64,000 bases of DNA from Phlebotomus papatasi (GCF_024763615.1 NC_077223.1:78306627-78370626), one strand, 5' to 3'. Counted from the stretch's first letter, positions 11,487 through 23,621 are shown. The notes: generated from the letters alone by a model not told the origin. Program-made: numbers and translations.

Positions 11487-13568
11487 ATATTAGATGAGAT
11501 CATATATTCTGTCAGTAGAAGAGGTAAAAAGTTTGGAGTGGTATATCTCAGCTCCTGATGAACATAATTGGATGAGTGAACTATTGTTGGAAAGCTTGGT
11601 TCATTAGCTTTCAGAATCTGGTATATGTAATTGGCTATGGGTAAATCATGGTCATCCAGAACCATTTATGTCGAAGAAAACACATTTTGCAGCGTCATTT
11701 TTGACCATCTACTGCTGGGACCAGGAGTGACCCACAATTCTCGCACTTGGACTGTTCGTTAGAGGAACTCAAAGGGTATAATTTGTAGAAGAAACTTTTT
11801 TTTTGGACATCTTACTTTTTTTTATTCATCGACTTTTGCAAGAATTTTAAAATGTTAAACGCAAGGAAAAAATTACAGAAATCCTTCTATCCCATTTTCT
11901 GGACAAACTAATGAAGATATCGGCTTGGAATGTTCTGAGTACCCCCCCATAAGTTGATCCAAGGAATCCAAATGTCACTTCAATTTCATCCCCACGTCTA
12001 TCCTTCCCCTCCAGAAATCACTCCTTTAGGAATATCTCAAGAACCAGACCATCGATGCATTTCATTTTGGGATATGTTTTAGAGAGTGTCCTAGCGGACA
12101 TTTCATCCATACATCTCAACGATGTCCGACCTCTTCTTCTTGCACTTGCTAATAATCTGGTTAGAAGAGCAGAATTTCTTCTGATCCATTTTCTGACCAA
12201 AGAGACAAAGTTAGCGACTTTTATTGTTCTGAGTACCCCCCAAAAGTCAATCTAAGGAATCGAAATAACACATGCAATTGCCTCTCATCCCACTCCTTCT
12301 CCTCCAGAAACCACTCTTTTGAGAATATCTCAAGAACCAAATCATCGATCCTTTTCATTTTTGGATATGTTTTTGACATGGCCAAGGCGGACATTTTGTC
12401 CTCAGACACCAATATTGTACAGAAATTTCTTCTTGGAATTTAGAAGATAATTTTTTAAATTCTTGTACCAACGAATTTCAGCATAAAAAAAATATTTAAG
12501 CAAGTAAGAGTTGATTAGGCTTGTGAAAAATTTCGAGATTGATTAAATAAACCACATTCTGTGTTAATCCGTTAAAAATATACTCTCTTACGCTGTCTAT
12601 TTATTGGCCTTGGAAATTCCAAGAAGAAATTTCTGGATGATATTGGTGTCTGAGGACAAAATGTCCGCCTTGGCCATGTCAAAAACATATCCAAAAATGA
12701 AAAGGATCGATGATTTGGTTCTTGAGATATTCTCAAAAAAGTGGTTTCTGGAGGACAAAGAGTGGGATGAGAGGCAATTGCATATGTTATTTCGATTCCT
12801 TAGATTGACTTTTGGGGGGTACTCAGAACAATAAAAGTCGCTAACTTTGTCTCTTTGGTCAGAAAATTGATCAGAAGAAATTCTGCTCTTCTAACCAGAT
12901 TATTAGCAAGTGCAAGAAGAAGAGGTCGGACGTCTTTGAGATGTATGAATGAAATGTCCGCCAGGATACTCTCTAAAACATATCCCAAAATGAAATGCAT
13001 CGATGGTCTGGTTCTTGAGATATTCCTAAAGGAGTGATTTCTGGAGGGGAAGGATAGACGTGGGGATGAAATTGAAGTGACATTTGGATTCCTTGGATCA
13101 ACTTATCGGGGGGTACTCAGAACATTCCAAGCCGATATCTTCATTAGTTTGTCCAGAAAATGGAATAGAAGGATTTCTGCAATTTTTTCCTTGCGTTTAA
13201 CATTTTAAAATTCTTGCAAAAGTCGATGAATAAAAAAAAGTAAGATGTCCAAAAAAAAAGTTTCTTCTACAAATTATACCCTTTGAGTTCCTCTAACGAA
13301 CAGTCCAAGTGCGAGAATTGTGGGTCACTCCTGGTCCCAGCAGTAGATGGTCAAAAATGACGCTGCAAAAAGTGTCTTCTTCGACATAAATGGTTCTGGA
13401 TGACCATGATTTACCCATAGCCAATTACATATACCAGATTCTGAAAGCTAATGAACCAAGCTTTCCAACAATAGTTCACTCATCCAATTATGTTCATCAG
13501 GAGCTGAGATATACCACTCCAAACTTTTTACCTCTTCTACTGACAGAATATATGATCTCATCTAATAT
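11487..13568. repeat. 2.08-kb near-perfect palindrome, two 955-bp arms with a 172-bp spacer
   Basis: The left arm (11487-12441) is repeated in reverse complement at 12614-13568. The boundaries give exactly equal arm lengths and very few mismatches, for example around 11675 against 13378. The spacer is 12442-12613. Each arm also holds two diverged direct copies of a sequence block containing TATCTCAAGAACCA and ATATGTTTT. Open frames in the arms are mirror images (for example one at 11435-11665 and its twin at 13390-13620) and show no known domain. It could be a foldback transposon, a recent inverted duplication, or a hairpin RNA source. Confidence 0.92.
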
Positions 13569-13829
13569 TATGCAATTCAAAGTTCAGCAGAGATTAATTT
13601 ATCCTAGTTTAAAATATTAAAATTTGTTATTTTTGGAACGTATTTAATGATTCACTCTGTCAAAACTTCCATATTAAGTACCCATTTTAGCTGTTTCTGT
13701 TCTAATTTTATGATTAATTTAATGATTTATAACATTTTATAAAATATTCAATATAATAAGATTTTAATTGATTTAAGTGAAGCATTTATAGACCATGAAG
13801 GTTGGATTATCGTCTCAAAATAAAATGAT
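13569..13829. other. Short AT-rich spacer
   Basis: No feature recognised. Confidence 0.4.
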
Positions 13830-14066
13830 TTTTTGAAATATTATTATTATTTATTTATTTTGATGTACCGGGCTTTTTTGCCATTTTGTACATTTTTTGT
13901 TGTACAAAGTTTTATTCAGATTACATTGTGTATGAGAAATATGTCCATTCAGACGCTTCAATCACTTGCACCGGGCGGGACTCGAACTCACACGAACTGT
14001 GACAGTCGAGCCGGGAGTCACACCGCCCAAGAACCGAACGCCCTTACCAATTGCACCACAAACCCT
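13830..14066 (-). mobile_element. tRNA-derived SINE (type 1)
   Basis: Read on the minus strand, the head has an A-box-like TGGTGCAATTGGTAAGGGCG and a B box GTTCGAGTCCCGCCC. They are about 60 nt apart, wider than in a normal tRNA. An unrelated body follows and then a tail of AATAAATAAATAATAATAAT. Internal pol III promoter plus an A/T-rich simple tail is the usual SINE layout. It is not a functional tRNA because the cloverleaf does not close. Confidence 0.65.
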
Positions 14067-14719
14067 CTATTTTTTTTTAAATATTCATCGCTTTTTTGAA
14101 AATATTTCGCATTACTTACAAATGCAACACATGTTGCAATAGATAATTCGTTAAAAGCGATGAGTAATTTAAAAAAACAATTATTTTATTTTTAGATGAC
14201 GATCCAACCTTCAAGATCGATATCGACGGCTCAGAATGAGACTCGAACAACTCGATTTTTTACTAAATATTTTTGGATTACTCTTCAATGCCCTCTACTT
14301 TCCTGTGAATATTATACATGAAAGTTAATTAAATATTGTTAAAGTTACAGGTTTTTTAATTTTTAAAAACTAAAAACCTTATAGTCAGCACGCAAAATCT
14401 CTGATTACAATAGCTCTCTTATAAAGTTGACAATTTGCGAGTTGTTCGAGTCTTAATTTGAGCAATCGATATGATTCATTTACCTCATGTGCTTTGAAAA
14501 CAAATTTTATTTTATAGAAAATTCAAAATAATAAGTGGAATTATCCGTTATGATTGATAAGTAGCTAAAATTTTTTAAGCATGTTTTTGAAATGGATATT
14601 TAGTGTAGAACAGTTAGGTGAAGATTTTAAAGGTGCAAATGAAGAAAGTTTCGTACTATTCTATTTTTCTTATTCCCAAATGAATTTGACCCCTGGCCCT
14701 TTTAAGAAAATACGAAGTA
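14067..14719. other. AT-rich spacer without a supported gene
   Basis: No exon, RNA gene or matched repeat found. Confidence 0.4.
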
Positions 14720-14917
14720 GGGAAGACCGGGGGAAGAATTAGCCACGTATAGTATTAGATAGTGGTATATTATAGTTTGTCTTCGAAAGAATATTGAGGA
14801 AATCACTCTTTAGTCTAAATATATACTTCCCTTACTATTCATTGATAAACATTTTTTGTACAAAATCTGCGCAATGAAAGACTTCATTTGGTGGCTAATT
14901 TCTACCCCGGTCTCCCC
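14720..14917. mobile_element. TA-GGGGA group MITE, about 198 bp
   Basis: Left terminus TA-GGGAAGACCGGGGG then AGAATTAGCCAC; right terminus as complement GGGGAGACCGGGGTAGAAAT then TAGCCACC. TA on both sides. No coding potential. Confidence 0.75.
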
Positions 14918-14989
14918 TATACGCGATTAGATATTAAAATATGTATTGCCTTTGGTAAAAGGTTCATTAATTTATCATAAGAAAAAAAT

Positions 14990-16090
14990 GAATGGTAGGG
15001 CGGAATTACCACTTTTAGCCACTCATATTGAAATCGCTATTTTTATATTATTTATGAATTAAATAAACTGAAAATTCTGCTACTAGGGGGAAGTGGGGCA
15101 CCTTTGAAAGTGGGGTACCTTTGAAATTGGGATTTTTCACCTATTTTTAAATAAAATTGAGGCCTATCGTGACATAATTTAGCTGCACAAACAGATTAGG
15201 AAGCTAAATTACATTTTGATATGGCTCAGTTCCACATAAATATAGGAGAAAAATCCCAATTTCAAAGGTGCCCCACTTTCAAAGGAACCCAACTTCCCCC
15301 TATAGAGTCGAGAAATAATTATTATTTATTTGGGATTTAAGATTTTGAGCATTTTTAGAGCAATATTTTATACAACTGCATCAAATCCAATATATCTTAT
15401 CAAATATGCCAAGTGTCTTGAAAATTTCATCGAATAAAACTTATGTTTTTGAATAAATAATTTGTATATTGAATATTTAATTACATTCGTAGAATACATA
15501 AAATTTGAATTTAGTTTCTTAATATTTCATTTTCATTATTTTTATGTAAAAATGAGGCATGGCGAAAAGTGGTAATATTCTGCAATGATTTTACCACTTA
15601 TCGTCATTGCATTTCAATAGACGACGCTAATTTCACTTCGTAAATTCTCAGTTAACAAATCTGCATTGTTTACTTTCCGCAATAATCTAAAAATTTAATT
15701 TCTCAAGTAAAAGTCAAGAAAAGTCATTTAAAAGGACTAATAAAAATGTGATCATGAGATAAAAGAAATTCATAACATTACTGCCCAAAATAATCGAGTT
15801 TGGACAGTTTGGCTTTTTTCAAGTGAATGGTAATAAGTCGTTACAAAACTGGAGAAAAGTTTTAAAAGATGGCGACGAAGTGGTATTTTTGTATTGTTAA
15901 TAAAAATGTGTTTTTTTTTTTAAATAGTCCAGCATTAAATTGGAGGAGTATTGGATTAAAGAATCTAGAGCCAATGCATCTCAGTGAATTTGTGTCAAAT
16001 TTGAGTTACTTTATAATAAGGGTACAAAAGTTATAATTAAATTTCACTTTATCCTAAAAATGGTGATAAGTGGTTACTGCACTTTACGAA
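14990..16090 (-). mobile_element. TIR element B (about 0.9 kb), copy interrupted by a MITE
   Basis: This is the inverted partner of 42050-42978. Shared landmarks include GAGGCATGGCGA, TTACCACTT, GACGCTAA, CTTCGTAAATTCTCAGTT and AGCCAATGCATCT. The ends resemble the GTAGGGTGGAATAACC terminus of the other copy. It is split by the MITE at 15086-15300. No protein-coding frame is recognised. Confidence 0.7.
15086..15300. mobile_element. TA-GGGGA group MITE nested in element B
   Basis: Long inverted arms begin GGGGGAAGTGGGGCACCTTT on the left and, as complement, GGGGGAAGTTGGGTTCCTTT on the right. Both continue through TTTGAAATTGGGATTTTTC. TA flanks both ends. A related copy is at 43745-43948. Confidence 0.85.
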
Positions 16091-17790
16091 AGTATCGTTA
16101 TCCGAAACTTTAAAAATTTCTTCTGTTTTGCTAAAATTATTCAGAAAAAAGCAAACGTAGACGTAGACAGTTAAACAGAAATAGGTAAAATAAAATAGTT
16201 TCAGGCAGTAAAATAATAGATTATACATAAACAACTTTATGGTTTTACAAGATGATTGCAGAACGAAATTCAATAGTGTAAACGCTTTAGTATTTCAAAT
16301 AAGCTATGATTTTTAGTAACTTTTACCCAAAGTTAACTCTTAATGACTAAACTAATACGAATAAACTCTACAAAACCCCAAAATCTATAGATTTGAAAAA
16401 TAGCTGTTAAGTGTTAAAGCCTTTTATTATTATTTAAGTGACACTGCAATTTAAATTCAATTTTCAAAAAACTGTTCTTTTTAGTTTCACTTACGTGCTC
16501 TTGGTCTTTTTTTTCTCATAAAGTTTTCCTTTTTAATGGATCTTAATTGCGATTTTTCTATGAAAACATTAATAAATTATTAATATTAAGGATTAATAAC
16601 TGCATTTTTTTACATAAGTATTTTTTCCGCATTGTTAAGAATTCCATTAAAAGTGAGCGACCTTTGTTTTAAGAGTTACCAATATCACAGAAATCTATCA
16701 ACTTTTTTTGCGTGAAATATTCAAAGTCTCATTCACAGCATGACGCTCATCATTAGCTCGTGATATAGTGACTTTTTTTATGAGTATGCGTCTGATTAAT
16801 ATTCAGAAGATAGAAGATCTCGCACTGTTTTACTTTGAATACTGTGTCAATTAAATTATACCGACTGAAGCACAGTCAAAGATCAAGGTAGTTCTATCCA
16901 AATTTTCAACACCCTCTATAAGTGGCAACGACATGCAAAAACTTGCCTACAGATGGAATATGCATATATATGAGTTAGTATATAATTTTAGCATTAAGAT
17001 TACATTTTTCGCAATCTAATAGACTCAGAAGTGCCATAAAGTATCATGAGAAAAATTTGCGATTTTTGGAAACTTGACCAGAAATCATCCGTTCAAAGTG
17101 ACTAAGAAGGTGTTCTAAATGCCACAAAATAAATCAACCATCGAGAAAGAAGAATATAAAAGTGAATGAGCCATTGTTGGGAAATATGCATGTGATTTCA
17201 ATTGATCATTGTGTTATTGAACATTTCGTGGTAGAAAAAGATCAATGCTTTTAATTTTTCTATCGCACAATTTTTTTTATGCAAGGACTCTATCATGGCT
17301 TTTGTGAATATTTTTCCAAAGATGAAGATCGCATAGAAACTAGAGGAAATATATTGAATATTCATACCTCTTGAAAATCTTGTAAAGCATCTTTGACAAA
17401 AATTCTTCAAGGCTTTATGACGTAAATTTCAAAATATCAAAAAAAGTAGAAGAATATAGGGAGAATGACTTTTAAGAACAAATAAAAAACCACATTTTTG
17501 TTATCATGCAATAAAACAAAAATCATAAAACATTTTTCTCATAATTTGCTAACACATTTTTTTTTATTAGGGGTCCACGTAAAAGATGATTTTTCTCACA
17601 ATTTGATTGGGGTATTTCACTGAAGATAGGACAATTTAAAATTCATCGATCAGAGGCCATAAAAAAAATTGAGAAAAATATCGCATACCTTTCGGAGATT
17701 TGAATGAAGAATTTAGAGTCGATGAATTCAATTTTGAAGCTTAATCTCTTTAAATAAAACACACAGACGTTTTTAAGATTTTCAAACAAT
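16091..17790. other. Spacer without supported genes
   Basis: 1.7 kb of AT-rich DNA downstream of the long cuticle-type gene. Short open frames only; none has splice context or a motif. Confidence 0.4.
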
Positions 17791-17796
17791 TTTATT
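17791..17796 (-). terminator. Candidate polyadenylation signal of the 17877-21785 gene
   Basis: AATAAA on the minus strand about 80 nt past the TAA stop. Confidence 0.5.
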
Positions 17797-17876
17797 GGAT
17801 GAAATAATCACAAATAAAGCTATATATTTAGTATGATTTAGGGGATTAACTTGCAAAGATTCTTCAGGCTTAAATT

Positions 17877-20800
17877 TTACGATTTTTCGCTATTCTTCTC
17901 CTGTTCATTGTTTCTTGGAATTTGGGATCTTCCTTCTCTGATAATTTCAACATTCCTCTTAGGGGGAAGCCTTTCAGTAGATGACGCTGCAAAAATTATA
18001 TCTTTTGCTGATGGAGTACTCCTTCCCACAATTATTTTAACATCAGAATGGGGATCATGGTTAGGGAATCCATATTCTTGAGGAATTTTTGGTTTGTCAA
18101 TGTTAAAGAAGTTGCTCCTGAACGGATCAATGTCATCTGAATTTGAATTCTTGAGACTTTCGCTTGAATCTTTATTTTTAAGGTTCAAGGTTTCAATTGT
18201 AGAGGAAGGACCTTTAATTGTGGAGGAATCAGTTTTTAGATTTGTGGGTCTTTCGCTCTGTGAATCCTTTTCGTCAAAGTTCAAGGATCCAATTGTGGAG
18301 GAAGAACCTTTGAGTCTGGAATCAATTTCTACTCTGGAGATAGGAGTTTTGAGATTACCAGAAGCAGTGTTTAGGTCTTGTGAATCCCTATGGTTGGTGT
18401 TCAAGGACCCAACTGTAGAGGAAGAACCTTTAAGTCTAGAATCAATTTCAAATCTTAAAGGAAGAGTTTTGGAAGTTTCTCTCTCTGAATCCTTTCTATT
18501 GGAGTTCAAGGATTCAATTGTGGAGGAAGAACCGTTTTGTCTGGAATTGATTTCAATTTCAGATGGGGAAGCTTTCAAGTTTGCAACTGAACTTCCAGAT
18601 GTGGTTTTAAAATTTTCAGGGAATGTTATGGGATCATGATTAGGAAATCCATACTCTTGACTTATTTTTGGTCTTTCAATATGAAAAACGTTTGTTCCAA
18701 AAGGATCAATCTGACCTCCAGAACTAGTTGAAGCTTGAAGAAGTTTATCCTGTTGATTGTTATATTTGCCCTTTGATGAACTTTCTGTGGATGTTATCAA
18801 GATTGTTTCAGTTGCAGCAGGATCAATTGTTGTCTTCAAATTTCCTGTGGATATTTTAGAGTCTTTTTCATTGGAATTGGTGGTAAAGGGGTCATGGTGA
18901 GGAAATCCATATTCTTGATAAACATCTGGTCTGTCTATGTAATAGAAATCCGTTCCGAAGGGATCAAGTTGACTGGAAGGCAAACTTTACTTTTAACGGG
19001 TAAACTTTTAAAATAGAACAGATTGCAAGGTTTTCTACTGAAGCTGCACCACTGCACAAATTTCTACAGGATTATCTCCAAATTGTCGAAAATTTTGGAT
19101 GTGTTTTTGCAAGTAAATAAGCATTTGTTCAATCGTACAATGTAACTTATATTAATAGATACATAATTTTATTACAAAACTAATTTAAGCTAAAGGTATT
19201 ACAGACATTAGATAAGTTTCATAATTTAACATTTAGGGTAGCCAAAAAATTTTGATATATCGTCGCCAATTTTGCACCAAGAACTGCTGCTCTTGACCCG
19301 TGTTTGACCTTTCCACGGTTTTCACACTGCTCACGCCCGTCTTGAGGGGCGAACAATACTCGTTCGAATGCAACTAAATATGAAAATTAAGAAAAGAAGA
19401 CTTGTGACCAGAGTGGATACTTAAGATTAACAACATTTTTGCCACCATTTTACCCCCAAAAACAAATGAGACAAGATCACAACACCACACCAAATCATCA
19501 ATAAATGCACCTTTTCGGGATGGCATTTATGTAAATTTGATGGCAATTAGTAAAGCCAGAATGGTCAATAAAATAAATTAAGTGAGACATATGCCACGCG
19601 AATACAAATTACCAGTTAATTTTCTACCACACTTTTATCAGTTCTCCTTGTCCCTCAAGACCACACTTTTCCACAAATTTTATTACCTTTTTCCCAATAT
19701 CCAATATGGATTTTGCTGAAGGAAATGTTTCAATTTAATTTCATTGTGAAATGCCGTTGCTCAACATTTTCTTCATCTTCTCACATTTATTATCTCATTG
19801 CCAATTTCGATGGAATTTGATGCTTTTTCATTTGCATTTTTGCGCATCAAATAAAATAATCTCAGGAATTTTTGGGTATCTTGTTGCGTCTTTTGGCGCC
19901 AGGACAGATAATATTTTGTGAGATTTATTAGTGCATGTATTAAGCTCATCATTAAAACGGTTCACACAGTATGTTTTTTTTTAAGCTCTTTCGACACCAT
20001 TAATTTAAACATAATACTAAAGACCAGAAGCTCGAAGTGATGCTACTGAAATTTTTCGGAACAGCTTTGAGGAGTGAAATTGGATTTAAAGGGTTTGATC
20101 AATTTTACTTTAAAATTTACCGAAATTTATTACTGATACTTTTAAACGTGTCAAAACTTCTCGTTTTAAAGTGATTCACAGAAAAATTTTCTTTTTAATT
20201 ATAAAAGAGATAAAGTAAGAATTGAAAACGGAAGTCAAATTCTAAATTGAAAAAATATGATTCATTATTAAAGAGTTTAGAAAAGTAAGTACAAATAATT
20301 GCAGAAAATTAAATTATCACAACTCCGACGCGAATCCGAAATAGTTAAGTTACAAATCTATAAAATGAGATCTGAATAATATCACTTGTACCTTTATAAA
20401 CCATATTTAATCATTAAGAGAATATTTGAGATTTAAGATCTATTTTTTCTCTATCTTTTACTCTATCAGACAATGAATATTTTAATTTAATTTAAGATAT
20501 GATTTTAGCTACTTTTCTTGCAAGATACTTTAGCTTTATAAAGGACTTTATAAAAGGCACCTGATGTTGTTTTAATAGATCACAAAACCTACACTGAAAG
20601 AAATCCGAAAAAGTTAAAATAACATTCCGGAAATGTTAATTTTATCTTGCAGTATTTATTTAAAATCGGTGTAAATATTACCATTTTTAGGTGTATTAGG
20701 GGTTAAAATTACCCTTTCTCAAGTTAATTTTACCCTTAATAAGGTGTAAAATTAACACTAAAAATGTTGATATATTTTTACACCTAAAAAGTGTTAAATT

Positions 20801-21785
20801 TCTGAGAAAAAAATGTTAATCGCACCCTCTTTTTTTCACAGTGTAAGACCTAGATAAGGGTAAAATAAATATTTATAAAATATAAACTTCTCAGAAATTT
20901 AAAAAAAAAATCCATAATGCTGTTCCGAAAAAATTCAATCATGCAAATAATTAAAATTAACATGAGGTTAAGTGATTTTGCGTGGTTCTAATGAAGAGTT
21001 AAGAGAATATCAATTACCTGTATTCGCCAAGGGGTTCGTAATCGTGCACGTAGGGATTATCGATGTGCTTGTAAGGATTATCGATGTGAGAATAAGGTCC
21101 ATATCCACCGTCATATGGGATATGAACATGGATGTACTTCCCTTTCTCGCGTTGATCATGAACATGAACATAGCGCCATTTAGCAGCATTGTCCACATAT
21201 TTTCCTTCATTGGGAAGACAAGCAATAAATTAAGGCTTAATAACTCTACAAATAATTTACATAAAGGCGAATGTAGTCGCTCTAAATTTTATGTGATCAC
21301 TGCAGTTGGAAAAGTCAAGGATTACCAGAGATTGCCACCAAGTGGGTGATCTCAAATGACACAAATTAGCTAAAAATTAATTCAATTACCATCTTCAACG
21401 TGAACGTATTGTCCTTTCTTCACTTGCTGACTCGGCCTGTATTTACCATCATCGACACCCTGGGATGTTGTGGTTGCAACAACCAGTACCTGAAATTTGC
21501 ATTAGATAGGGAAATTATTCACACATTTCACAATAACATTGTATGATTGACTGCAAATTCCAGCCTGGATGATTTGTACTCTCTATATACTCCAAGTTGT
21601 GATATTTTGAGGGAAAAAAATTCCATCCAGTTGTTTCCTATGCAAATGATCTAATTTGCATGCACAAGAATACTTTACACATTCAACTATTTGCAACTTC
21701 CGTTAAAAAAATATCACTTTGAAGATACTAAGCCATTTGGTAGAATACTTACGAGAATTGTAGCGAAAAGTATTCTCGATTCCAT
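17877..21785 (-). CDS. Secreted repeat protein of cuticle-gene architecture without an RR domain, 4 exons, 471 aa
   Basis: Minus-strand exons: 21753-21785, 21390-21489, 21018-21204, 17877-18972. Introns are 263, 185 and 2045 bp, and the total of 1416 nt is in frame. Exon 1 (MESRILFATIL) plus VLVVATTTSQG forms a signal peptide. Residues 25-105 carry GKYRPSQQ, KKGQYVHVEDGKYVD and HIDNPYKHIDNPYVHDYEP, like the GRYVHD blocks of the neighbouring genes. The last exon enters in phase 2 (AG|T, Ser107). It has three copies of DPFGTxxFxIxRPxxxQEYGFPxHDP (about 110-135, 196-221, 389-414) and four of GSSSTIxSLN (about 254-370), then a basic tail. I do not recognise the family. The join of exon 3 to exon 4 is inferred from phase and splice motifs; intron retention would end the protein after residue 107. 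Confidence 0.75.
20592..20843 (-). mobile_element. MITE family A, copy inside a cuticle-gene intron
   Basis: Full-length copy in reverse orientation, CACTGAAAGAAATCCGAAAA to the complement of CACTGTGAAAAAAAGAGGG, with TA on both sides. It lies in the 2045-bp third intron of the 17877-21785 gene. Confidence 0.85.
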
Positions 21786-21789
21786 TATT

Positions 21790-23290
21790 TCGTTTAGATC
21801 GTGTTTTGAATAATTTCTTTTTAAAAAAAAATCACACACTTTACAAGTGAAAGTAGATAGCACTTAAGAACTTTTAAGAGTTGCACTGAAAGCTCTAACC
21901 GTCACTTTTTGCGCGCTCAAGAAGAAATGCGAGAAGCTGGAGCGGTAGCCTGATATTTATTTACAAGACCCATGGGGAGCTTTTGTGTGTATTGAGTGAT
22001 CTTCGCACGAGATCATCCTCCACAGACGCATATCGTGATCTTCTTGGGAGGATGAGTAATCTCTCTGGCGTGTACGAGTCACCGAAAAATATTTTTTTTC
22101 TTCAGTTCATGGAAATAAGGATAGCGATTGTGACGATCTCTTTTATACGATCAATGCTGAAGGGAAATTATTTTGATCGCAAATGGAGCGATTGGGTTCG
22201 CACATGTTAACAAAATATTGTCACCTCAGTCAATATGGACATTTATTGGTGATTTCGTTGGGACAGTTATTGAATATTTTATATTAATATCAAGACATGT
22301 GGTGTATTTCTCATCATACAGCAAAAATTGCTGAGTCGCAAGTTGTTGATATTTTATGGCACGTTGATGAACTCTCAACACTTTAGCCGTCAATTTAAAG
22401 AGGCTTAAGACACCTATACTCGAGGTCAATATTTAACCGAAATATGAGGATTGGTACAATGCATTGAATGGCTTAAAGTCACTGCAAAGTATTATCATGT
22501 TAATTTTTTATGGCTTCAGGAAATTTAGCCATCCAGTTCCGGACTCCACCTTCTTTTGCTGCTTAAGAATTTCACACATTAAACGTATTTTTACCTCTAA
22601 AATGATCTTGAAGATGTTACCCTTCCTTCTTAAACGCAATTTTAACGGATCAACTTGGCAATTGAGCATGTATTTTTGGATCAATTCAATATTATTTCAT
22701 TGACCTTTCCGATGGAATTTGGCGCAAGATGTATTCCAAATTGAAAGGTATATTTTGCAAGAATATATATTGAACTTCTCACCACCCACGCTTATCTTAT
22801 TAAATAGCAATAAAAGCCACGAGTAGGAAATGATTGAGAAAAGCGAGCGCGCGCCCGCGAAAAATTCCACGTGCAATAAGCGATCTATGTCGTCAGAGAT
22901 ATTGGAATTAGTCTCGTTTTGCAGTTTTTTTCGGTTATTATATCTTTTGCATAAATTTCCTTGAGATGCTAATTGGGAAGACACAAATCTATGACGCATT
23001 CAGGCAGGATGTCACATTCTCTTCTTGAATGATAAATAAAAAATTCCAATGAATTTGGATCAAACGCATTTTAACGAATCAAAACAACTCAATAAATTGA
23101 AGAGTCATTTCAAAAATATCTGACCGAAAAAAAATATCCCCTGGCGACCTGGCGACACTTTATTTGTTGTTAAAGAATCGCTTAAAGACACGGCTGTCGC
23201 CCATGCAATCGATAAAATTGTCGCCTCACAATGGTCCCAGGCCACGAGGAATCTGGAGGTCAATGCTCAAGTGGCGCGTCTTTTCCTACC
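21790..23290. other. Upstream region of the repeat-protein gene
   Basis: Contains a weak TATA-like AAATAAATAT (minus strand, about 21954-21963) for the gene ending at 21785, and a CpG-rich spot GCGAGCGCGCGCCCGCG near 22842. No coding exon was identified. Confidence 0.35.
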
Positions 23291-23297
23291 TCCCACC

Positions 23298-23621
23298 CTA
23301 CTTCCCTCTTTCCAAATCCCAAAAAACCACGCACATCTTTTCAGCATATCTTATGGTAGCGTGATCTTTAATGTTCGTAAAAATTCCACAATCAAATAAT
23401 TTCATCAAATTGAGCTCCCTGTGATAAAATTCAGCAGAATTCTTCACCCATAAATGTCTGATTGGGGCGTGAGGATCTCAGCTGGTGTGTCTTCCTTTTT
23501 GTGCCGGATCCACTGGAATCGTAAATTTTAGCACAATACAGACCACCAAAACAGCAGCAATCAATGCCAAAAATAAACCCGAGATGTTTTTTTTTAAACC
23601 TCGAAGAGATGCAACCTTCAT
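23298..23621 (-). pseudogene. Small membrane ORF with COX6C-like pattern, interrupted by in-frame TGA
   Basis: The first part, 23478-23621, encodes 47 aa: a basic start MKVASLRGLKKN, a hydrophobic stretch LFLALIAAVLVVCIVLKF, then VDPAQKG and TGA. The same frame stays open for 59 more codons to TAG at 23298, and includes SAEFYHR, NLMKLF and CGIFTNIK. This order (RGL-KKN, one membrane helix, DPxxK, AEFY, MKxF, GIF) resembles cytochrome c oxidase subunit 6C, a small inner-membrane subunit of complex IV. The match is by eye and weak. The stop, an extra segment before AEFY and the lack of an intron suggest a decayed copy. A genuine 47-aa microprotein is the alternative. Confidence 0.35.

Noticed and set aside
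12604..13037. Other open frames in the palindrome arms
   Set aside because: Each has a mirror twin in the other arm and they overlap on both strands, as expected from repeated noncoding DNA.
13390..13620. Open frame MVLDDHDLPIANYIYQ and its mirror at 11435-11665
   Set aside because: The two are mirror copies within the palindrome arms. No known domain, promoter or splice context supports a real gene.
13945..14050. A functional tRNA gene
   Set aside because: A and B box-like sequences are present, but the spacing is too long and the acceptor stem does not pair. The A/T simple tail indicates a SINE.
18094..18639. 181-codon plus-strand frame
   Set aside because: Antisense shadow of the repeat exon of the 17877-21785 gene; its leucine/serine periodicity mirrors the GSSSTIxSLN repeats.
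19244..19382. Open minus-strand frame after a good acceptor (TTTCATATTTAG) in the large intron
   Set aside because: About 45 codons are open, but no matching donor or phase links it to the gene, and the alternative joining from exon 3 stops after about 14 codons.
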